Assembly (NCBI RefSeq): GCF_020616155.1
Contig: NZ_CP085530.1
Location: 139,501 to 203,500 of the forward strand
Origin: Vogesella sp. XCS3
GTDB taxonomy: Bacteria; Pseudomonadota; Gammaproteobacteria; Burkholderiales; Chromobacteriaceae
Direction: 5' to 3'
DNA: 64,000 nt
Shown here: positions 30,473 through 41,354 of the stretch, in pieces
Layout of the letters: every line of letters begins with the position of its first letter
Position numbering within the stretch: the stretch's first letter is position 1
Notes under the pieces: generated by a model
The model's input: the letters and a program-made list of their open reading frames with translations, nothing else
Database searches by the model: none
What the model was told of the DNA's origin: nothing
Position numbers and translations under genes: made by a program

Positions 30473-30575
30473 CATGCCTGTGCGCCGCTACCCGCCTTGC
30501 CTTGGCTGAAATGTCAGCTACCGGGGGCGGGCATATCGTCTACACTATGCCGGTTTACTTTTTCGAGCCTGTTAG

Positions 30576-31520
30576 ATGATGCCCGTCAATATCGTGTACC
30601 TGTCGCACGGCAGCCGCAAATATCACGACCAGACCCGTTTTTCGGTACTGACCCTGCTGCATCTGCTGCTGCAACAACAGCGCGATGATATCCGTATCGT
30701 GGTGTACACCGACGATGCCCGCGAAGTACCGCAGCACCCGTTGATTCAGGCTATCGTCCTGCAGCGCGCCGAGTTGGCCGCATTCCGTGGCCCGTTTGAT
30801 TACGTGCATCGCATCAAGCTGAATGTGCTGCGCCGTGCCAGCGCCGAGCTGGACGGCCCGCTACTGTATGTAGACTGCGACACCCGTTGGCTGCATCTGC
30901 CGGACAACATCTTCAGCCGCCTGCGCGGCGACGGCGGCCAGGCCCCGCTGTGTTGCATGCACGTGCCAGAGGGCGCGTTTTCGCCAGCGTTCTTCCCGGA
31001 TTATCACCGTTATGTGCAGCAAAAGCAGGCGCAGCTGCAGCAGCTGGGCATTGCCGATACCTCGCGGCTGCTGATGTGGAACGCCGGTGCCATTGGCGTG
31101 CCGGCAGGCAGTACCGTTTTCTTTGATGACGTGATTCGTGTCAGCGATTATCTGTTTACCCGTGTGGTGCCGCGCAATTGGGTAGAGCAGTTTGCCCTGT
31201 CGCTGGTGGCTTGCAGCCGCTACGAGATGGTGGCGCTGGACGCCGCCTTGCATCATTACTGGAACTACAGCTACGAAGCACCGCTGTATCTGGCCAGCTT
31301 CTTTGCCGCGCAGCCGCCTGGTTTGTCGGTACCACAGCTGGCGGCGGCGTGCGCCCGGCACGACTGGCGCGAAGACGAGCTCAAACGCCTGCAGGCCGCG
31401 CCCGAGCACAAGCGCCAGCGCCGCCGTAACAAGCTGCGTAACTCGCTGCAAAAGCGCCGTATCGACCTGAAAATTGCCATCGCCCGCCTGGGTTTGCGCC
31501 TGCGTGGCCAGCTAGGCTAG
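30576..31520 (+). CDS. Putative glycosyltransferase-fold protein, unknown specificity
   Basis: 314 residues, soluble. The LLYVDCDTRWL stretch (about residues 90-100) looks like the DxD metal motif of GT-A nucleotide-sugar transferases, preceded by a Rossmann-like start (NIVYLSHGSRKYHDQTRFSV) and followed by WNAGAIGVPAG, a pattern seen in GT8-like enzymes. The C-terminal ~60 residues are very basic and helical, which could bind membrane or RNA. It precedes a GT39-type gene by ~120 bases. Function beyond the fold is not recognised. Confidence 0.6.
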   Translation: MMPVNIVYLSHGSRKYHDQTRFSVLTLLHLLLQQQRDDIRIVVYTDDAREVPQHPLIQAIVLQRAELAAFRGPFDYVHRIKLNVLRRASAELDGPLLYVDCDTRWLHLPDNIFSRLRGDGGQAPLCCMHVPEGAFSPAFFPDYHRYVQQKQAQLQQLGIADTSRLLMWNAGAIGVPAGSTVFFDDVIRVSDYLFTRVVPRNWVEQFALSLVACSRYEMVALDAALHHYWNYSYEAPLYLASFFAAQPPGLSVPQLAAACARHDWREDELKRLQAAPEHKRQRRRNKLRNSLQKRRIDLKIAIARLGLRLRGQLG

Positions 31521-31643
31521 CCCGGCAAGCCGTTTGCCCGCCCGCGCCACGCTGCTTGCCGCGTGGCGTTTGTTTTGCCTGCTAGGTGCAGGCGGCGATT
31601 ATCACTACAATGTCGGCTTACTCTCTCTTGGTCATTTCCGCGC

Positions 31644-33293
31644 ATGCTGACTTATTCCGCGCAAAGCCAGGTTGCCGCCCGGCCTACCGAAAAACCCTGG
31701 GTACTGTTGCTGCTGTGTTTTGTCTGGCTGTGGCCAGGCATTTTGGGGCATACCCCCTGGAAGCCGGACGAGCCTTACGTCACTGCCGTGGTGCAGGGCT
31801 TTGTTGCCGGTGGCCACTGGCTGCTGCCCGCCATCGACGGCCAACCTTATCTGGAAAACTCGCCGCTGTACTATTGGCTTGCTGCGGGTCTGGCGCGTTT
31901 GCTGTCACCGTGGTTGCTGCCGTTGCACGATGCGGCACGGCTGGCCACGCCACTATTCATGGCGGTGGCGCTGGCGTTTGCCGGTGGCATCGGGCGCGAG
32001 CTGATCGGCCGCCGCCACGGCCGCAGTGTGGTGATGATCCTGATCGGTTGCCTGGGGTTGATCGTTACCGGGCATGAAATGAACCCGATCGTGGCGGGCT
32101 TCGCCGGCTTTTCGGCGGCGCTGTACGCCATGGTACTCAGCCGCCGCGCCCCGGCGCTGGCTGGCGCGCTGCTGGGCGCGGCCAGCGTGGTGGTATTCCT
32201 GTCGACCAACCTGCTGCAGCTGATACTGGTGTGGAGTGTGGCGCTGCTGCTGCCTGCCTTTGCCAGCTGGCGTAACAAGCGCTATGCCATCACCCTGGTT
32301 ATGGCGCTGTTGTTTGCCTTGCCTTTGCTGATGGTGTGGCCGTGGGCACTCTATAAAAACTACCCGCTGGTATTCCAGCAGTGGTGGCAGGCTTACGCGC
32401 TGGGGCCGCTGCATGGTTTTGGCGGTATCGGCCTGTTTCATGAGCTGGGCTACTACCCCAAGCTGGTGCTGTGGTACGCCTGGCCTGCCTGGCCGCTTGC
32501 GGCGTGGGCGCTATGGAAAAACCGCCGTTACGAGCTGCCGATGCTGCAGCTGCCTTTGCTGAGCTTTGCGGTCTTGCTGTTGCTGCTGACCTTCTCCAAC
32601 AACAGTCACACGGAAGAGGCCATGCCGCTGCTATTGCCGCTGGCGGTGCTGGCTGCGGTCGAGCTCGATAGCCTGCGCCGTGGTGCAGCAGCTTTCCTGA
32701 ACTGGTTTGGCCTGATGGCGTTTGGCTTTTTTGCCTTGCTGGTGTGGCTGGGCTGGGCGGCCATGAACTTTGGCTGGCCGGCCAGGTTGGCCGCACGCGC
32801 CGAGTATTTCAGCCCTTACTACACGCCGCAGGTTTCGCTGCTGGCCGTGCTGCTGGCGCTGCTGGCGACGGCGGTGTGGGTGTGGGCTGTCACGCGGCGC
32901 CATTTGCGCGGCCGCCAGGCCATTACCAACTGGGCAGCCGGCTTGTCGCTGTTGTGGGGCTTGCTGCTAACGCTGTGGCTGCCGTTTCTGGACGCGGCCA
33001 AAAGCTACCAGCCGGTGGTGACAGGCATGATGAAAGCCATGCCGGCAGGGGATAAATGCGTGGCGATAGACGAGCGCCAGATGATGGCGCGGGTCAGCTG
33101 GCAATATTATGCGCAGCTGCGTCTGAAGCCGGTGGCGGCAGGGCAAGCCCTGCCGTGCACGCTGCAGCTGGTGGTAGGGGACAAAGACCAGGCACCCCGC
33201 TACGATGGCTGGCAGCTGCGCTGGCAGGGTAGCCGCCCGCGCGACAAGCACGAGGTGTACTACCTGCTGCAGCGCGTGCCGGCAGCGCATTAA
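31644..33293 (+). CDS. ArnT/PMT-type (GT39-like) membrane glycosyltransferase
   Basis: About 549 residues from ATG 31644 (31563 is a longer alternative). Roughly a dozen membrane helices; the first periplasmic loop carries WKPDEPY, the acidic catalytic motif of GT39/ArnT-type enzymes that use polyprenyl-phosphate sugars, and a soluble C-terminal domain of ~100 residues follows. Likely modifies lipid A, another glycolipid or protein in the envelope. ArnT itself would normally lie with arnBCAD, which are absent here, so the substrate is open. Confidence 0.8.
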   Translation: MLTYSAQSQVAARPTEKPWVLLLLCFVWLWPGILGHTPWKPDEPYVTAVVQGFVAGGHWLLPAIDGQPYLENSPLYYWLAAGLARLLSPWLLPLHDAARLATPLFMAVALAFAGGIGRELIGRRHGRSVVMILIGCLGLIVTGHEMNPIVAGFAGFSAALYAMVLSRRAPALAGALLGAASVVVFLSTNLLQLILVWSVALLLPAFASWRNKRYAITLVMALLFALPLLMVWPWALYKNYPLVFQQWWQAYALGPLHGFGGIGLFHELGYYPKLVLWYAWPAWPLAAWALWKNRRYELPMLQLPLLSFAVLLLLLTFSNNSHTEEAMPLLLPLAVLAAVELDSLRRGAAAFLNWFGLMAFGFFALLVWLGWAAMNFGWPARLAARAEYFSPYYTPQVSLLAVLLALLATAVWVWAVTRRHLRGRQAITNWAAGLSLLWGLLLTLWLPFLDAAKSYQPVVTGMMKAMPAGDKCVAIDERQMMARVSWQYYAQLRLKPVAAGQALPCTLQLVVGDKDQAPRYDGWQLRWQGSRPRDKHEVYYLLQRVPAAH

Positions 33294-33317
33294 GTTTGCG
33301 CTAGGGCGCTGTCAGTA

Positions 33318-33353
33318 AAAGCCAAGGCCACCGCATGCGGTGGCCTTGGCTTT
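33318..33353. terminator. Perfect 36-base palindrome, bidirectional terminator
   Basis: Arms of 18 bases (AAAGCCAAGGCCACCGCA and its exact complement) with no spacer, lying between the convergent GT39-type gene and acetoacetyl-CoA synthetase. Confidence 0.8.
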
Positions 33354-33374
33354 GTGGCGGTTGCGGTCAAGCTG

Positions 33375-33388
33375 GGTTGGCCGCAGGC
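33375..33388 (+). repeat. Solo GTTGGCCGCAGGC repeat, intergenic
   Basis: GGTTGGCCGCAGGC between the 36-base palindrome and the end of aacS. Confidence 0.7.
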
Positions 33389-33394
33389 TACGTG

Positions 33395-35356
<1,962 letters not shown>

Positions 35357-35436
35357 GGGTGGGTCTCCTCTACGTCGTGTTATTCCGGCGGTATCGTTAT
35401 ATGTAGTGTACGACGACGGCTTATGCCGCAACAGGC

Positions 35437-35976
35437 TTAGTCTTCCTTATAGCTGCCGTCGTGCATCCAGCGGGCGTGCTGCGGGGCTTTGCGCGTGGTG
35501 GCCCATTCGTTGAGCATGTCCCACTTGGCTTCGTCCAGCAGCTGCATCATGCGCGGCGTGCCGCTATTGCAGGCCAGCTCCAGGCGGTGGCCGTTGGGGT
35601 CGAAGAAATAGATGCTCTGGAAAATAGTGTGGTTGGTGGGGCCGATCACCTTGATACCGGCCGCCTCCAGCCGTGCTTTGGTGGCCAGCAGGGTGTCCAT
35701 GTCGGCTACTTCCAGCGCCAGGTGCTGCACCCAGGCCGGGGTATTCGGGTCACGGCCCATTTCCGGGCTGTTGGGCAGCTCGAAGAAGGCCAGGATATTG
35801 CCCTGGCCTGCGTCCAGGAACACGTGCATGTAGGGGTCCGGCTGCTTGGTGGACGGTACTTCGTTTTCGGCAATGGCCAGCACGAACTTCATGTCGAGGT
35901 GTTTTACATACCACTCGACGGTTTCTTTGGCGTCTTTGCAGCGGTAGGCCACGTGGTGGATTTTCTGGATCAGCAT
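35437..35976 (-). CDS. VOC-family (glyoxalase/extradiol dioxygenase-like) protein
   Basis: 179 residues with two beta-alpha-beta-beta-beta modules. Likely metal ligands are His7/His8 (KIHHVAY), His in WVQHLALEV and Glu in GHRLELAC. Family includes glyoxalase I, dioxygenases and methylmalonyl-CoA epimerase; which one is unclear. It is divergent from an IclR regulator across a 149-base gap with a palindrome, suggesting regulation by that protein and an aromatic or short-acid catabolic role (inference). Confidence 0.8.
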   Translation of the reverse strand: MLIQKIHHVAYRCKDAKETVEWYVKHLDMKFVLAIAENEVPSTKQPDPYMHVFLDAGQGNILAFFELPNSPEMGRDPNTPAWVQHLALEVADMDTLLATKARLEAAGIKVIGPTNHTIFQSIYFFDPNGHRLELACNSGTPRMMQLLDEAKWDMLNEWATTRKAPQHARWMHDGSYKED

Positions 35977-36051
35977 GGTGTTGTCTCCGTGTGCGGGGCA
36001 GCGATGGCTGCATGGCCTGAACCATACTGCAATGTTAAATATTGCTCAACA

Positions 36052-36070
36052 AGTTTGATATTAACAAACT
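36052..36070. promoter_or_regulatory. Candidate IclR operator
   Basis: AGTTTG-N7-CAAACT in an AT-rich part of the gap between the VOC gene and the IclR gene. Perfect 6-base arms; a match to IclR-type spacing is only plausible. Confidence 0.4.
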
Positions 36071-36125
36071 CGATCCGGGCGGCAGCAATGCTACACTGTG
36101 GCGATACTGACTTGCTTTTATCGTT

Positions 36126-36893
36126 ATGGACGCAGAAAAAGACGCCCGCCGCGGCATTCAATCGATCGAGGTGGGCGGCACCCTGTTGCAAGCGCTGGTG
36201 CGCGCCGGTACACCGATGATGCTGAAAGACCTGGCGCGCGATGCCGGCATGCCGCCGGCCAAAGCGCACCCTTACCTGGTGAGCTTCGGCAAGCTGGGCC
36301 TGGTGGAACAAGACGCCGTAACCGGCCAGTACCGGCTGGGCAGCTTTGCACTGCAAATGGGCCTGACCGCCCTGCACGAGCTGGATGCGGTCAAGATCGC
36401 CAGCGACGCCGCCACCCGGCTGGCGCTGGACATCAACCAGAACGTGGCGCTGGCGGTGTGGGGCAACCACGGGCCTACCGTGGTGCGCATCGTGGAGTGC
36501 AACCGCATCGTGCACATCAATATGCGCACCGGCAGCGTGATGTCGGTGCTGGATTCGGCTACCGGCCGCGTGTTTGCCGCCTGGCTGCCGGCCGAGCTGA
36601 CACGCGCCGTAATAGAAAGCGAGCTGGCGCACAAGCCGCCAGGGCAGCAGCCCGAGCTGGCGGCTACCCTGGCCGAGGTACGCGAGCACGGCATGGCGCG
36701 TGCGGTAGGCTACCCGCTGCCGGGTATCAATGCGCTGTCGGCACCGGTGTTTGACAGTAGCGGCCAACTGGCGCTGGTGATGACCACGCTGGGCCCCGCT
36801 GCCGCTTTCGACGCGGCTTGGGATGGCCCGTTGGCGCAGGCGTTGGCGGCCTGCGCCGCCGCTACCTCGCGCAGCCTGGGCTACCACGGCTAG
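36126..36893 (+). CDS. IclR-family transcriptional regulator
   Basis: 255 residues: N-terminal winged helix (GGTLLQALVRAGTPMMLKDLARDAGMPPAKAHPYLVSFGKLGL), then a GAF-like IclR effector domain. Divergent from the VOC gene. Its stop overlaps that of convergent mvaB by three bases. Effector unknown. Confidence 0.9.
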   Translation: MDAEKDARRGIQSIEVGGTLLQALVRAGTPMMLKDLARDAGMPPAKAHPYLVSFGKLGLVEQDAVTGQYRLGSFALQMGLTALHELDAVKIASDAATRLALDINQNVALAVWGNHGPTVVRIVECNRIVHINMRTGSVMSVLDSATGRVFAAWLPAELTRAVIESELAHKPPGQQPELAATLAEVREHGMARAVGYPLPGINALSAPVFDSSGQLALVMTTLGPAAAFDAAWDGPLAQALAACAAATSRSLGYHG

Positions 36894-37789
36894 GCCGCCA
36901 GCCCCCGGCCACGCGCCTTGGCGTAGCGCGAGCCAGGCTCGCGACCCAGCGCATCGGCGATAAACCATGCGGCATCGGCTACGCGGTTAATGTCTACCCC
37001 GGTGTGATAACCCAGGCCGTGCAGCAGATAGAGTACGTCTTCGGTGGCCACATTGCCCGATGCGCCCTTGGCGTACGGGCAGCCACCCAGGCCGGACACC
37101 GAGCTGTCGAAGGTGCGCACGCCGGCTTGCAGCGCGGTGTGGATGTTGGCGATGGCCATGCCGTAGGTATCGTGGAAGTGGCCGGCCAGCTTGGCTACCG
37201 GTACCTGTTCGCTTACCGCGTCCAGCATGGCGGTTACTTTATCCGGCGTGCCCACGCCGATAGTGTCGCCCAGCGAAATCTCGTAACAGCCCATGTCGTA
37301 CAGCGCGCTGGCCACCTCGGCCACCTTGCGCGGTGCGATGGCGCCTTCGTAGGGGCAGCCCACCACGCACGACACGTAGCCGCGTACGCGCACGTTGGCC
37401 GCCACCGCGCGCTGCATCACCGATTCGAAGCGCTGCAGGCTCTCCGAGATGCTGGCGTTGATATTTTTCTGGCTAAAGGCCTCGCTGGCAGCACCAAACA
37501 CGGCAATCTCGCGCACGCCGGCAGCCAGCGCCGCGTCCAGGCCCTTGTCGTTGGGCACCAGCACCGGGTAGTTCACCGTGCCGTCCAGCGGCAGCGCTTG
37601 CAGCACCTCGGCGCTATCGGCCATCTGCGGCACCCACTTCGGCGACACAAACGCGCCGGCTTCGATGTTCAGCAGGCCGCTGGCGGCCAGGCTTTGAATC
37701 AGCTCGACCTTTACCGCTAGCGGCACGGTCTGTTTTTCGTTTTGCAGCCCGTCACGCGGGCCGACTTCCACAATCTTCACGTGTGTCAT
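36890..37789 (-). CDS. mvaB: Hydroxymethylglutaryl-CoA lyase
   Basis: 299 residues from ATG 37789, which has a strong GGAGGA site; the longer frame upstream is spurious. Start motif VEVGPRDGLQNE, metal/active-site HFHDTYGMA and catalytic Cys in the loop GLGGCPYAKGASGN are diagnostic. It splits HMG-CoA to acetoacetate and acetyl-CoA, the last step of the leucine pathway (LiuE). Last gene of the liu operon, separated from mccA by a small membrane protein gene. Confidence 0.94.
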   Translation of the reverse strand: MTHVKIVEVGPRDGLQNEKQTVPLAVKVELIQSLAASGLLNIEAGAFVSPKWVPQMADSAEVLQALPLDGTVNYPVLVPNDKGLDAALAAGVREIAVFGAASEAFSQKNINASISESLQRFESVMQRAVAANVRVRGYVSCVVGCPYEGAIAPRKVAEVASALYDMGCYEISLGDTIGVGTPDKVTAMLDAVSEQVPVAKLAGHFHDTYGMAIANIHTALQAGVRTFDSSVSGLGGCPYAKGASGNVATEDVLYLLHGLGYHTGVDINRVADAAWFIADALGREPGSRYAKARGRGLAA

Positions 37790-37833
37790 GCCGATTTTCC
37801 TCCATGCACCCATTGCTGACGGGCGCAGATATT

Positions 37834-38130
37834 TCAATAGCGGCTGCGGTAGCCGAAGCGAGCCAGCCACAAGCCGGCCGCGATCCAGCCCGCGCGCACA
37901 AGCAGCCGCGCCAAGCCGGGCGGGGCGACCCAGCACATCAGATGGATAAAGCTGCCGAGTGCACCTAGTCGCCTCGGCCACGCCGGGTCGGGTGGCAGCA
38001 GCTGCAACCACCCCCACAGCCCGGCGTTTGGCGGTCTGGCATCCCAGGCCTGCCAGAGTGCAAACAGGTGGTAAGCCGCCAAAGCCAGGCCGGCCAAGGT
38101 AACTAGCCAGCCAAAGGTATATCGGGTCAT
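37834..38130 (-). CDS. Small predicted membrane protein within the liu operon
   Basis: 98 residues with three or so hydrophobic stretches (residues 5-25, 55-70, 75-92) and a Trp/Pro-rich middle. I do not recognise a family. It lies between mccA and mvaB on the same strand with short gaps (47 and 44 bases), so it is probably co-transcribed with them. Confidence 0.6.
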   Translation of the reverse strand: MTRYTFGWLVTLAGLALAAYHLFALWQAWDARPPNAGLWGWLQLLPPDPAWPRRLGALGSFIHLMCWVAPPGLARLLVRAGWIAAGLWLARFGYRSRY

Positions 38131-38177
38131 AGGGTTGGCAAGGCGATGATGATGCTCACCATGTTAACCCAACAGCA

Positions 38178-40145
38178 TTAGTCCGCCTCGAAATCCACCA
38201 GCTCGTCGCCGTCGCCAACCTGCTCGCCGGCGGCAAAGTAGAACGCCTTCACCACGCCGTCGGCCGGGGCGGTGATGGTGTGTTCCATCTTCATTGCCTC
38301 CAGGATCAGCAGCGGCTCGCCCTTGGCGATGCGGGCGCCAGCGCTCGCCACCAGTGCCACCACGCGGCCCGGCATCGGTGCCTTGAGGTGGGTTTCGCCG
38401 TGCACGCCGCCTTCGGTAAAGGCGTACGGGTCCACGTAGTCCAGCGCCACGCGTTCGCCGTCGGCAAACAGCACGCGCTGGCGGCCGTGGCGTACCACGG
38501 TGGCGGCCAGTTGCTTGCCGTCCAGCGTCACGCGCAGGGTATGGCCGTGCAGGCTGGCTTGGGCGTGCAGCGTGCTGCCGGCGGCGGCGATGCGGTAGCC
38601 GTCGGCACTGTGTTGCAGCGTCACGCTGTGGCGGGTATCACCCTGCTCGAAGCGGATGCCGCGGGTGTGGCTGCCGTTCAGGCGCCAGCCGGCTAGCGTG
38701 GCAAAAGCCTCATCGCCACCTGCCTGGCTGGCCAGTACTTCGGCCAGCGCCAGCAGGGCGAGCTGTGTCGCGCTTGGCGCGGCCGGGGCGGGCAGCAGGC
38801 TGTCGTGGTGGCGTGCTATCAGGCCGGTGTCCACATTGCCGCTGGCAAAGTCCACGTTGGCCGCAATACGGCGCAGGAAGCGGATATTGGTGGTGACGCC
38901 CACAACCTGGTAGGCGGCCAGCGCGGCGTCCAGCTGCTGTAGCGCGGCTTCGCGGCTTTCGCCCCACACGATCAGCTTGGCGATCATCGGGTCGTAGAAC
39001 GGGCTGATGCTGTCGCCCTGCAGCACGCCGGTATCCACGCGCACGTTGCAGCTTTCCTGCGGCGGCACCAGGTGCACCAGCGTGCCGGTGGCCGGCAGGA
39101 AGCCCTTGTCAGGGTCTTCGGCGTAGATGCGCGCCTCGATACTGTGGCCGCGAATCTGCAGCTGGTTTTGTGCCAGCGGCAAAGCTTGGCCGCAGGCCAC
39201 TTTCAGCTGCCACGCTACCAGGTCCTGGCCGGTGATCATCTCGGTGACCGGGTGTTCTACCTGCAGGCGGGTGTTCATTTCCATGAAGTAGAACTGGCCG
39301 CTGTTGACGTCCATGATGAACTCGACGGTGCCGGCGCCCACGTAGCCGACGGCGCGGGCAGCGGCCACGGCGGCCTCGCCCATGGCGCGGCGGGTATCGG
39401 CCGGCAGGTGCGGGGCCGGCGCTTCTTCCAGCACTTTCTGGTGGCGGCGCTGTACCGAGCAGTCGCGTTCGAACAGATAAACGCAGCCGCCCAGGCTATC
39501 GGCAAACACCTGGATTTCCACGTGGCGCGGGCGGGTCAGGTATTTTTCTACCAGCACCTTGTCGTCGCCGAAGCTGGCACGCGCCTCGCGCTGGCAGCTA
39601 GCCAGCGCGGCCTCGAAGTCCGCACTTTTTTCCACGATGCGCATGCCTTTGCCGCCACCGCCGGCGCTGGCTTTAATCAGTACCGGGTAGCCCATGGCGT
39701 CGGCTTGCGCCTGCAGGAAGGCGGGTGCCTGTTCGTCGCCGTGGTAGCCGGGTACCAGCGGTACGCCGGCTTTTTCCATCAGCGCCTTGGCGGCCGACTT
39801 GCTGCCCATGGCGGCAATGGCGCTGGCCGGCGGGCCGATGAAGGCGATGCCGGCCGCTTCGCAGGCGGCGGCGAAGTCTTCGTTTTCGGACAAAAAGCCG
39901 TAGCCGGGGTGCACGGCCTGGGCGCCGCTTTGGCGGGCGATATCTAGGATCAGCTCGGCTTTCAGGTACGACTCGGCGGCCGGGGCCGGGCCCAAGCGCC
40001 AGGCTTCGTCGGCCAGCTTGACAAAGCGGGCGCCTGCATCGGCGTCGGAGTACACCGCCACGGTGCGGATACCCATGGCGCGGGCGGTCTTGATGACGCG
40101 GCAGGCAATCTCGCCGCGGTTGGCAATGAGGATCTTGCTGAACAT
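38178..40145 (-). CDS. mccA: Methylcrotonyl-CoA carboxylase, biotin-carboxylase subunit
   Basis: 655 residues from ATG 40145 (MFSKILIANRGEIA). Biotin carboxylase ATP-grasp with the Gly-rich KASAGGGGKGMRIV loop, a BT-like middle and a C-terminal BCCP domain with the biotinyl lysine in EAMKMEH (Lys619). Subunit architecture alone cannot separate MCC from propionyl- or geranyl-CoA carboxylase; the neighbours (ivd, mccB, hydratase, mvaB, liuR) decide for 3-methylcrotonyl-CoA (LiuD). Confidence 0.93.
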   Translation of the reverse strand: MFSKILIANRGEIACRVIKTARAMGIRTVAVYSDADAGARFVKLADEAWRLGPAPAAESYLKAELILDIARQSGAQAVHPGYGFLSENEDFAAACEAAGIAFIGPPASAIAAMGSKSAAKALMEKAGVPLVPGYHGDEQAPAFLQAQADAMGYPVLIKASAGGGGKGMRIVEKSADFEAALASCQREARASFGDDKVLVEKYLTRPRHVEIQVFADSLGGCVYLFERDCSVQRRHQKVLEEAPAPHLPADTRRAMGEAAVAAARAVGYVGAGTVEFIMDVNSGQFYFMEMNTRLQVEHPVTEMITGQDLVAWQLKVACGQALPLAQNQLQIRGHSIEARIYAEDPDKGFLPATGTLVHLVPPQESCNVRVDTGVLQGDSISPFYDPMIAKLIVWGESREAALQQLDAALAAYQVVGVTTNIRFLRRIAANVDFASGNVDTGLIARHHDSLLPAPAAPSATQLALLALAEVLASQAGGDEAFATLAGWRLNGSHTRGIRFEQGDTRHSVTLQHSADGYRIAAAGSTLHAQASLHGHTLRVTLDGKQLAATVVRHGRQRVLFADGERVALDYVDPYAFTEGGVHGETHLKAPMPGRVVALVASAGARIAKGEPLLILEAMKMEHTITAPADGVVKAFYFAAGEQVGDGDELVDFEAD

Positions 40146-40177
40146 GGTGCGGTTTACCTCGGGGGCGGCCGGCGAAG

Positions 40178-40188
40178 GGTTGGCCGCA
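40178..40188 (+). repeat. Solo GTTGGCCGCA repeat upstream of mccA
   Basis: GGTTGGCCGCA 33 bases upstream of the mccA start, in the mccA-liuC gap. Confidence 0.65.
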
Positions 40189-40237
40189 ACGCGGCTGGCG
40201 CAAGGGGTAGGGTAGGCGTGCATGGTGTGTCCTGTCT

Positions 40238-40349
40238 GGCCACGAAGCCCACGCAAGTCACGGCTGGCGGGTGCCACGCGCGCCTGTCAGGCCGCGCAGC
40301 CTGCGCTGCGCTGGCGCGCTTGTCCGTGTCTTGCGTGTGCTTCCGTGGC
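40238..40349. repeat. liu-operon inverted repeat, copy A (liuC-mccA gap)
   Basis: Left arm 40238-40263 and right arm 40324-40349 (about 25 bases each) pair with one indel and two mismatches; outer ends read GGCCACGAAGCCCACG and CTTCCGTGGC. The right arm ends six bases from the liuC stop. GC-richer version of copies B and C. Confidence 0.75.
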
Positions 40350-40355
40350 GAAAAG

Positions 40356-41141
40356 TCATTGCCAGCTAGGCGGACGCTTCTCGAAAAAGGCGGCCAGGCC
40401 TTCGCGGGCTTCGTCGGTAATACGGATGGCAGCAATGCGGTGCGCGGTGTCCGACAGCAGCTCGTCATCCAGCGGCGAGCTGTCGTGCAGGCAACCCAGC
40501 AGCTCTTTGGCGGCGGCCAGTGCGTGCGGTGCGCCTTTACCCAGCTCGGCGGCGATCTCGGCGATGCGGCTATCCAGCGCGTCCTCGGCTACCACTTCGT
40601 GCACCAGGCCGATGCGCAGCGCGGTGGCGGCGTCGATGCGCTCGGCGCTCAGGAAGTAACGGCGTGCCTGGCGCCAGCCGATGGCGTCGGCCACGTAGGG
40701 GCCGATGGTGGCCGGGATCAGGCCCAGCCGCACTTCGGTGAGCGCAAAGCGGGCGGCGTCGGTGGCTACTGCGATGTCGCACACGGCGGTGAGGCCGGTG
40801 CCGCCGGCCAGCGCGGCGCCGTGAATGCGGGCGATCACCGGCTTCTTGCTGCGGTAGATGCCCTTCAGCATGGCGGCCAACTTGTTGGCGTCTTCCAGGT
40901 TTTGCGCTTCGGTGTAGCCGGCTGCGCGGCGCATCCAGTCCAGGTCGGCGCCAGCGGAGAAGCTTTTGCCGTGGCCGGCCAGTACGATCACGCGCACGGT
41001 GTCGTCACGGTTCAGCTCGCGGAAAGCGGTGCTGAGGTCGGCGATGAGGTGTTCGTTCATCGCGTTGTGCAGCTCGGGGCGGTTCATCCAGACGGTGGCC
41101 ACCTGGCCGCTGCGGGTGATTTCCAAAGTGCTGTAATTCAT
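40356..41141 (-). CDS. liuC: Enoyl-CoA hydratase, probable 3-methylglutaconyl-CoA hydratase
   Basis: 261 residues, crotonase fold: CoA/oxyanion segment SAGADLDWM and the active-site Glu region GGTGLTAVCDIAVATDAARFALTEVRLGLIP. It hydrates 3-methylglutaconyl-CoA to HMG-CoA in leucine breakdown; specificity is inferred from its place between the two carboxylase subunit genes. Confidence 0.92.
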   Translation of the reverse strand: MNYSTLEITRSGQVATVWMNRPELHNAMNEHLIADLSTAFRELNRDDTVRVIVLAGHGKSFSAGADLDWMRRAAGYTEAQNLEDANKLAAMLKGIYRSKKPVIARIHGAALAGGTGLTAVCDIAVATDAARFALTEVRLGLIPATIGPYVADAIGWRQARRYFLSAERIDAATALRIGLVHEVVAEDALDSRIAEIAAELGKGAPHALAAAKELLGCLHDSSPLDDELLSDTAHRIAAIRITDEAREGLAAFFEKRPPSWQ

Positions 41142-41192
41142 TTGAAAACCCTTTCATTTTTTGCCTGTAGAAGACACAGAAAAACCTGGTTC

Positions 41193-41320
41193 TTTGCCAC
41201 GAAACCCACAAAAGCACACGAAAAAATCAAAGCAAACTGTCGCTCGGGTTTGGTTGATGATTCCCTTGGGGCTATTGGCCCTTTGCCTTTATTTCGTGTT
41301 GTTTCGTGTTTTTCGTGGCA
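41193..41320. repeat. liu-operon inverted repeat, copy B (mccB-liuC gap)
   Basis: Left arm 41193-41224 (TTTGCCACGAAACCCACAAA and on) and right arm 41289-41320 (ending TTTTTCGTGGCA) pair over ~32 bases with about six mismatches. The ~65-base loop has no gene. Confidence 0.8.
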
Positions 41321-41354
41321 GACAGGTTTGTGCCTGCCCGTGGCTAAATAAAAA

